Part shown: in pieces, positions 6,001 to 8,393 of the stretch
Layout: each line of letters begins with the position of its first letter
How positions within the stretch are numbered: the first letter of the stretch is position 1
Assembly: GCA_035405645.1 (NCBI GenBank)
Contig: DAONJL010000004.1
Location: forward strand, 10,740-19,132
Reading direction: 5' to 3'
Source of the DNA: DAONJL01 sp035405645 [NCBI: bacterium]
GTDB lineage: Bacteria > JAGOBX01 > DAONJL01
Length of the DNA stretch: 8,393 nt
The notes under the pieces: generated by a model
Seen by the model: only the letters and a program-made list of their open reading frames with translations
The model's database searches: none
Told to the model about the DNA's origin: nothing
Translations under genes and position numbers: made by a program

Positions 6001-8393
6001 AAATTACCATAATAATTACCTGCCAGAGTATCAGCTGAATTTTTATAAATTATATACCATTTCATGTAGGTAGCATCCGGCGTTATTACTAATGTTCCAC
6101 CTGCTATATCCGTAGCATAATTAAAATAACCATTTATTTCTTTTAAATCAATTATCGGTGTATCAACTTCCTCATAATATTCGACAGTAAAATAAAAGTT
6201 TTCTCCTTGCTTATAAACTGTATCTGCTTTTATTTGCCAGGTTGAATCAGAATATGAAACAAATCCATCTTTTATTATACCTGGTTTTAATGTGTCTGCT
6301 ATCATCCAGAAACTATCATTATAAATTCCAACATCTGATTGAATTGTTTTATTATCTTCTTCTTCATAAAAAGTAATACTACCTTTTTCTATATAAAAAC
6401 TAAATGCATCATTCGTTGTTTTATTAACATTTAATCCTTGCCAATATCTTGTATCACTCGTTATACGAACAACAATAAAAAATCTATTTTTATTATTATT
6501 TATATCAGGCACTTCGAGTGTATCTGGTGTTAATGTGACTTCTAAACCTGAAACACTCCAACTCGGCACTTTTGATAATACTACTAATCTATCAGTATTA
6601 ATATTAAAAATACCATCTGAATCACTATCAACCCATAATGATACACCTGAATATGTATCATTCGTTAAAGGTGCAAAATCTTGTTGCATAATTGAACCTT
6701 GTTTTTCTTTAAATTTTATTGTTATATTCTGGATTTGAACACCTGTCTCTTTATTATCATACACTTTTATTCCTATTATTGGTATTGGAATTGTTGTATC
6801 TGCTTTAACATAAGTATGTGAAGTAATCAAATTTTCGAATTCTAATGGAACTTTAAACTTTATTTCATTTGTCCTTATTGATTCTTTCGCTGTATTTGAT
6901 GAATATCTTACTCCATTTATCGGTATCATAACCACAAAAGTTTCGCCATATATTATATTGGTATCTGTTTTTATACAAACAAAAAAATTACTCTTTCTCG
7001 CTGGTGTATCTGAAATATCTTGACCACTTTCAAATGTAAATGTTAATTGATTATTTATTATTTCCGTTGGTATTGCTGATTCTTTTAATGGTATTCGCTG
7101 GTCTATCATTGTATCAAATTGTCCATCAAAATTAACATCAACCCAAAATTGAATGCCACTTGTATCTGAATTTGATAATGGTGCTAAATAAGATAAATTA
7201 AAATTATTTTCAAATTCTAATGTTATACCATCAAATGTTTCTGTTGCTCCTTCGCCATCGTTTACTGTTATTTTTATTATTGGTGTTATTTCGCTATTTG
7301 CTGGCATTCTAAACCCTTCGGTTACTAAATTTGTTAATTCCGTATTATTTATTACATTTCCAATTATCTTTTTTGTGCTTATATTATTTCCTATTACACC
7401 ACCTACTGAAAATTTTACACTATTAACTTTTATTTCAGCGTAAAAATCATCACCAAAATCAATTTGTCTGCCTGGATTTATTGTAATAAAATAATCATTA
7501 CCTTTATTTAAACCTGTATCATTTAGAGGTAAATATATTAAATTTCTATCCTCTGCTTTAACTAAATCAAAATTAAAAGTTATTGGAAAACCATCTGTAT
7601 CAGGTCCAAACCATCTTATCCCACCTATTTCAAATCTTATTGGACTATCGGTCGATGCTTCGAATAAGCCATTGCCATTCGCATCACGCCACAAACATAC
7701 ACCACCATCTGTATCACCTGTTAATTCTGCTAAATCCCATTTATTAAAATTTATTGTTCCAGTATCTTTAAATACTATTCGTAATTCCTTAAAATATATC
7801 TCATCATTATAATTTGAATTTACATTTATTCCGATTATTGCTAATGGTGAATTGCTTGTTGAAAACTTTTGTTCAACTTCTGTTAAATCACTAAATATTA
7901 CAGGCACGCCAATGGTTAATATATATGAAGTATCATATACATCTGTATCTGATTGACCGTATTGAAATTCTATATCACCACCTTCTATTGATATTTGAAA
8001 TTCTGTCCCCATCTTTGCATCTGTACTTGTTTTTATTATTATAAAATAATCTATAAAACCTTCATCTACATCTTCTATATCAAGTGGGGTAGCAAAAGTG
8101 AAAAATGCTGTTGTATCATCTATCCAATATGGTGCTATCACTGTTTGGATTTCATCTATTTCTTTTTCAAATATTCCATTATTATTTACATCATACCATA
8201 TCTGTATTCCACTATTTTTATTCGTTGTTAATTCTGCTATTACACTACTATCACTACAATGAATCTTAATTGAATTTATTTTCTGAATACCACCATCACC
8301 ATCTTTGATATTCAAACCAAAAATCGGTATATAATCAGAACCTGCATCAACTATCTGGCTTTGATATGTTAAGTCTTCTATTTTTAATGCTGT
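1..8393 (-). CDS. Giant modular vWA / Ig-like / FlgD-like surface protein, internal fragment open at both ends
   Basis: One minus-strand frame is open across the whole window: 2797 complete codons at positions 3-8393 plus two bases of the next codon (GGN, Gly). No start or stop is present, so both ends lie outside. The translation is beta-rich and rich in Asp, Thr, Asn, Ile and Tyr, with only nine Cys, as expected for an exported protein. Domain order by residue: module A x4 (1-693), four Ig-like domains (694-1167), module A x2 (1168-1500), vWA (1527-1722), Ig-like plus acidic Ca-loop region (1723-2011), module A x2 (2012-2348), Ig-like (2349-2460), two NPFxPNGDG domains (2461-2690), FlgD-like domain (2691-2790). 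No catalytic domain was recognised. The signal peptide and any sorting or anchoring domain would lie outside the window. A role in adhesion or cell-surface structure is inferred from domain types. The open frame is certain by direct reading; the function is not. Confidence 0.96.
24..323 (-). other. FlgD-like Ig domain (residues 2691-2790)
   Basis: The final segment has FQLNVTILDKDEKIIKTL followed by GNGIYKAIWDPGTIADGQY (2749-2767) and KYLIKVVDGANN. This matches the FlgD Ig-like pattern: x-V-x-I-x-D, a G-x-Y-x-A-x-W-D core and D-G-x-Y-x-Y-x-I-x-V-x-D. The family is usually C-terminal in large exported proteins. Here it is followed by VVEEPGG at the window edge, so the chain continues, perhaps into a linker and an anchoring or sorting segment. 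Confidence 0.78.
324..692 (-). other. NPFxPNGDG domain 2 (residues 2568-2690)
   Basis: A second copy, opening VKPNPFTPNGDGINDKVEI (2579-2597; motif at 615-653). Later strands are more divergent: YIGHYRIYDADDSGSN, then VQAIGTDMNGNYITTQ and TIKATDEVG. It sits directly after domain 1, with 107 codons between equivalent motif positions. Part of the coding sequence around 510-540 uses more GC-rich codons than its surroundings. Confidence 0.78.
615..974 (-). repeat. Short direct DNA repeat encoding the NPFxPNGDG motif
   Basis: The 14-base word ccatcgccatttgg occurs at 625-638 and again at 946-959 on the plus strand, 321 bases (107 codons) apart, with near-identical flanking bases. It is the coding sequence of the P-N-G-D-G motif of the two neighbouring domains and reflects domain duplication, with the motif kept at DNA level. 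Confidence 0.75.
693..1013 (-). other. NPFxPNGDG domain 1 (residues 2461-2567)
   Basis: Opens with IPNPFSPNGDGYED (2473-2486; motif at 936-974), the signature of the FlgD-like / CHU_C-type beta domains found near the C-terminus of large secreted proteins in Bacteroidetes-like bacteria and candidate phyla. It continues with TVTITIYPI, then NLSEGEYLLRLYAVDRTGN (2538-2556), where the G-E-Y-x-L-R-L-Y-A-x-D strand is typical of the fold. About 107 residues, normal for the family. Confidence 0.8.
1014..1349 (-). other. Ig-like segment 6 (residues 2349-2460)
   Basis: A beta-rich segment with GIELWIDTGTG, the tyrosine-rich strand RWYYYYEFKGDTADYYIS (2417-2434) and a closing NDTILIKYRP. It resembles an Ig-like or FN3-like spacer leading to the first NPFxPNGDG domain. 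Family assignment is uncertain. Confidence 0.5.
1350..1850 (-). repeat. Module A copy 8, with degenerate loop (residues 2182-2348)
   Basis: Starts YLQITDLTYDT and SYIPLFGINT, very like the opening of copy 1 (LKIEDLTYQS, DYIPIFGLNI). The loop is G2248-I-T-L-W2252-K-K-R-S-A-E-E-V-L-F2262-D2263 with D2267: the Asp/Asn ligands after Trp are replaced by a basic K-K-R-S stretch, so metal binding there is probably lost. The second signature IDYIIVLKTSADISAGDKI (2299-2317) is intact. Confidence 0.76.
1851..2360 (-). repeat. Module A copy 7 (residues 2012-2181)
   Basis: Begins FKVELTDLTTTDT and NIPIFKINI. The loop region is S2078-G-I-A-I-Y2083-M-E-D2086-T-S-S-T-K-G-G2093-V-F2095-D2096 with D2099: a longer loop with fewer acidic ligands in its first half. 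The second signature FYVVIRTSNQINVGDSFTIS (2138-2157) and IPTNGINLSG are canonical. Membership is secure; the metal site looks altered. Confidence 0.78.
2361..2972 (-). other. Acidic region with calcium-type DGVDNDGDG loop and Ig-like end (residues 1808-2011)
   Basis: A region without a clear single fold. It contains D1867-G-V-D1870-N-D1872-G-D1874-G-L-I-D1878-E (positions 2757-2795), the consensus of thrombospondin type 3-like calcium loops in bacterial secreted proteins. A very acidic run follows: DEEECDEKNDDW (1878-1889), then WADDPEGTEGKFDFLIDE (1900-1917). The C-terminal part (KVKFVCFIKPA, then IRVFDGAGNKNEIDTTI) looks like the last strands of an Ig-like domain. The loop is confident as a motif; actual metal binding is inferred. 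Confidence 0.65.
2973..3227 (-). other. Ig-like domain 5 (residues 1723-1807)
   Basis: Follows the vWA domain directly. AQDDGIGIQSIKIFWQTSEG, a TWSFKIVNQGINDGPCTIYI strand and ATDYSNNTTIDSIIISFDNQ, ending in DNQPP, are typical of short bacterial Ig-like domains. At about 85 residues it is shorter than domains 1-4. Confidence 0.65.
3228..3815 (-). other. von Willebrand factor A (vWA) domain with MIDAS site (residues 1527-1722)
   Basis: Starts with the classic hydrophobic strand VDIVFLIDFTASM, giving the MIDAS motif D1536-x-T1538-x-S1540 (positions 3774-3788). A second metal-site loop GGAEDEMGLEAI (1608-1619) resembles the GGGDxPE loop of hemicentin- and integrin-beta-like vWA domains. The third element is KKFFVIITDNK with D1641 (codon 3471-3473). 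The helix YLETAERMKLENVICFAIG and the closing YIEGNYSEIMEKIKTKII fit the last helices of the fold. The length of about 195 residues is normal. Such domains bind protein or carbohydrate ligands through a divalent metal. Here it is the only recognisable binding head in a scaffold of beta domains, which is why an adhesive role is suggested. Confidence 0.9.
3816..3893 (-). other. Proline-containing linker (residues 1501-1526)
   Basis: A short stretch between module A6 and the vWA domain, containing DKTPPEL and ISPPM. It has no recognisable fold and probably acts as a spacer or the end strand of a neighbouring domain. Confidence 0.5.
3894..4391 (-). repeat. Module A copy 6 (residues 1335-1500)
   Basis: Contains TIPVIKIDFAD, FTKDDLLSL (shared with FTKSDLLPI of copy 5), and the loop G1399-V-C-L-I-V-D1405-K-N1407-N-N1409-D1410-T-L-D1413 with D1416. 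The conserved Trp is Ile and the loop Gly is Asp. The second signature is SIFLCIRTSN (1454-1463), then NDAFKVKIFGESITLS. The shared FTK-DDLL motif makes copies 5 and 6 look like close relatives. Confidence 0.76.
4392..4892 (-). repeat. Module A copy 5 (residues 1168-1334)
   Basis: Contains PTPIIGLAITG, FTKSDLLPI, and an altered loop S1233-G-I-L-V-Y1238-K-D1240-N-G-L-I-N1245-G1246-E-F1248-D1249 with D1252. The aromatic is Tyr instead of Trp, and the loop has two extra residues between the first Asp and the Gly. The second signature is the canonical DYFIALRTS (1292-1300 by eye), then AGKQFNVAINSGDIEF. Membership is clear; loop geometry differs from copies 1-4. Confidence 0.78.
4893..5234 (-). 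other. Ig-like domain 4 (residues 1054-1167)
   Basis: Starts at SSPYVKIDSINDT and ends with the turn ALDKAGNTMTDSITID (1154-1169), after the typical GEGLYRISAIALD strand. It includes YDVDGDSILIGDQ (1080-1092), an acidic turn of uncertain meaning. The terminal strand leads straight into module A5. Confidence 0.68.
5235..5588 (-). other. Ig-like domain 3 (residues 936-1053)
   Basis: Runs from NPPTINIGENF to LSDKAGNDTTMYLNLYLD (1035-1052). The ending is closely similar to that of domain 2 (S-D-x-A-N/G-N-D-T-T-x-Y-x-N-L-Y), so these two are probably the most recent duplicates in the block. The interior includes VEFSFDILGTDT and a short NDGDVF acidic turn. Confidence 0.7.
5589..5930 (-). other. 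Ig-like domain 2 (residues 822-935)
   Basis: A repeat unit of about 114 residues running from IPPIITSVYIDTT to the next IDNNPP (933-938). It contains the equivalent turn LSDGANDTTAYVNLYIDN (918-935). A shared length of 114-118 residues with domains 3 and 4 supports tandem duplication. Confidence 0.7.
5931..6314 (-). other. Ig-like domain 1 (residues 694-821)
   Basis: A beta-rich segment ending with the bacterial Ig-like hallmark: ISATDKVGN (800-808), then EIDNIPP (818-824). The D-K-x-G-N turn followed by I-D-N-x-P-P marks the junction between successive Ig-like repeats in many surface proteins. Assignment to a specific Ig-like family cannot be made by eye, and the N-terminal boundary with module A4 is approximate. 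Confidence 0.65.
6315..6857 (-). repeat. Module A copy 4 (residues 513-693)
   Basis: It opens with PLEFENLITS and IPIPIIGIKV. The loop is S582-G-V-S-L-W587-V-D589-S-D591-S-D593-G594-I-F596-N597 with D601 at position 13, giving a full run of acidic ligands. The second signature is RFFIVVRITSDT (637-648), with one residue inserted before T-S. The end (DAFSFYIEKGSITFYEEEDN) matches the closing strands of the other copies. It borders the Ig-like block directly. Confidence 0.8.
6858..7361 (-). repeat. Module A copy 3 (residues 345-512)
   Basis: This copy has the clearest loop: S412-G-I-Q-F-W417-V-D419-V-N421-F-D423-G424-Q-F426-D427 with D431 at position 13. It is followed by SNFFVCIKTD (468-477), GETFVVMIPINGVRYS (483-498) and the closing IRTNEI. 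The closing I-P-x-x-G-I/V-x-Y/F-S strand recurs in copy 7 (IPTNGINLSG) and is one of the best markers of the family. Confidence 0.82.
7362..7904 (-). repeat. Module A copy 2 (residues 164-344)
   Basis: It starts at PVIFSDLTEV and carries the usual SPLAIIGINV strand. The loop is G231-V-C-L-W235-R-D237-A-N239-G-N241-G242-L-F244-E245 with D249 at position 13. The second signature reads GNDYFITINPGRQ (298-310): the usual K/R-T-S is replaced by N-P-G, so this copy is divergent there. It closes with DDFYAEIKVNSVKFSVGG. It is slightly longer than the other copies because of an insert around residues 258-297. Confidence 0.8.
7905..8393 (-). repeat. Module A copy 1 (residues 1-163, cut by the window edge)
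   Basis: First visible copy of the repeated module. It opens with KIEDLT and IPIFGLNI, reaches the acidic loop W66-Y-D68-V-N70-N-N72-G73-I-F75-E76 with D80 thirteen positions after D68, then the strand DYFIIIKTS (115-123) and a closing beta segment GTEFQISIEGGDIEF. The Asp/Asn spacing suggests a metal-binding, probably calcium, loop, but this is inference. The module may begin upstream of the window edge. Confidence 0.8.

Noticed and set aside
6535-6738. Plus-strand open frame of 67 codons
   Set aside because: It lies antisense to module A4 inside the long minus-strand gene, its protein shows no domain or plausible composition, and there is no ribosome binding site or room for a separate gene.
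7995-8231. Plus-strand open frame of 78 codons, very rich in Tyr, Ile, Phe and Cys
   Set aside because: It is antisense to module A1. The odd composition is what the complement of AT-rich, Asp/Asn-rich codons gives; no membrane protein is implied.
1-8393. The word gtatc/tgtatc recurs constantly on the plus strand, suggesting a DNA uptake or regulatory word
   Set aside because: It is explained by the very frequent Asp-Thr pair (GAT ACA / GAT ACT) read on the minus strand, and it keeps codon phase.
1-8393. Runs such as tattattatt and attattattt that look like microsatellites or AT-rich regulatory DNA
   Set aside because: They are short, imperfect and in phase with Ile/Asn/Lys codons of the gene. 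No run is long enough to call a simple repeat.
1-8393. Possible alternative genetic code (TGA as Trp or Gly)
   Set aside because: The frame contains no in-frame TGA, TAA or TAG, and tryptophan is always TGG, so the standard code suffices.
1-8393. Promoter, terminator, tRNA, rRNA or CRISPR elements
   Set aside because: The whole window is coding; no tRNA-like fold, regularly spaced identical repeats or convincing hairpin plus T-run was seen.

Overview
The window is the inside of one very large protein gene read on the minus strand. In a single minus-strand frame (codons on plus-strand positions 8391-8393, 8388-8390 and so on down to 3-5) I translated all 2797 codons and met no stop. Neither the start nor the stop of the gene is inside the window, so the protein is longer than 2797 residues. 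Below, residue k is counted from the right-hand edge and lies at plus-strand positions 8394-3k to 8396-3k. There is no intergenic DNA, RNA gene, promoter, terminator, CRISPR array or mobile element.

The protein is a modular, beta-rich, probably secreted or surface-anchored giant. In protein order it has: four copies of a repeated module of about 165 residues (A1-A4), a block of four bacterial Ig-like domains, two more copies (A5-A6), a von Willebrand factor A (vWA) domain with an apparently complete metal-binding site, an Ig-like domain, an acidic region with a thrombospondin-3-like DGVDNDGDG loop, two more copies (A7-A8), another Ig-like segment, two domains that open with the NPF(S/T)PNGDG motif, and a last domain resembling the FlgD Ig-like fold. 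Module A repeats a W-x-D-x-N-x-D-G-x-F-D type acidic loop and a D-Y-F-I-x-x-K/R-T-S strand. I do not recognise it as a named family; the nearest resemblance is to the acidic loops of GEVED and SdrD-B domains.

Organism: the DNA is AT-rich (roughly 30% GC by eye), with much ATA, AAA, TAT and GAT on the coding strand and the standard code throughout (Trp is TGG; no in-frame TGA). Giant proteins combining DxxGN/IDNxPP Ig-like repeats, NPFxPNGDG domains and FlgD-like domains are typical of Bacteroidetes-like lineages and of several uncultivated bacterial phyla. I therefore infer a low-GC bacterium of that kind, but cannot name it. The likely job is adhesion or surface structure stabilised by calcium, with the vWA domain as a binding head. 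That role is inferred from domain type and not shown by the sequence.
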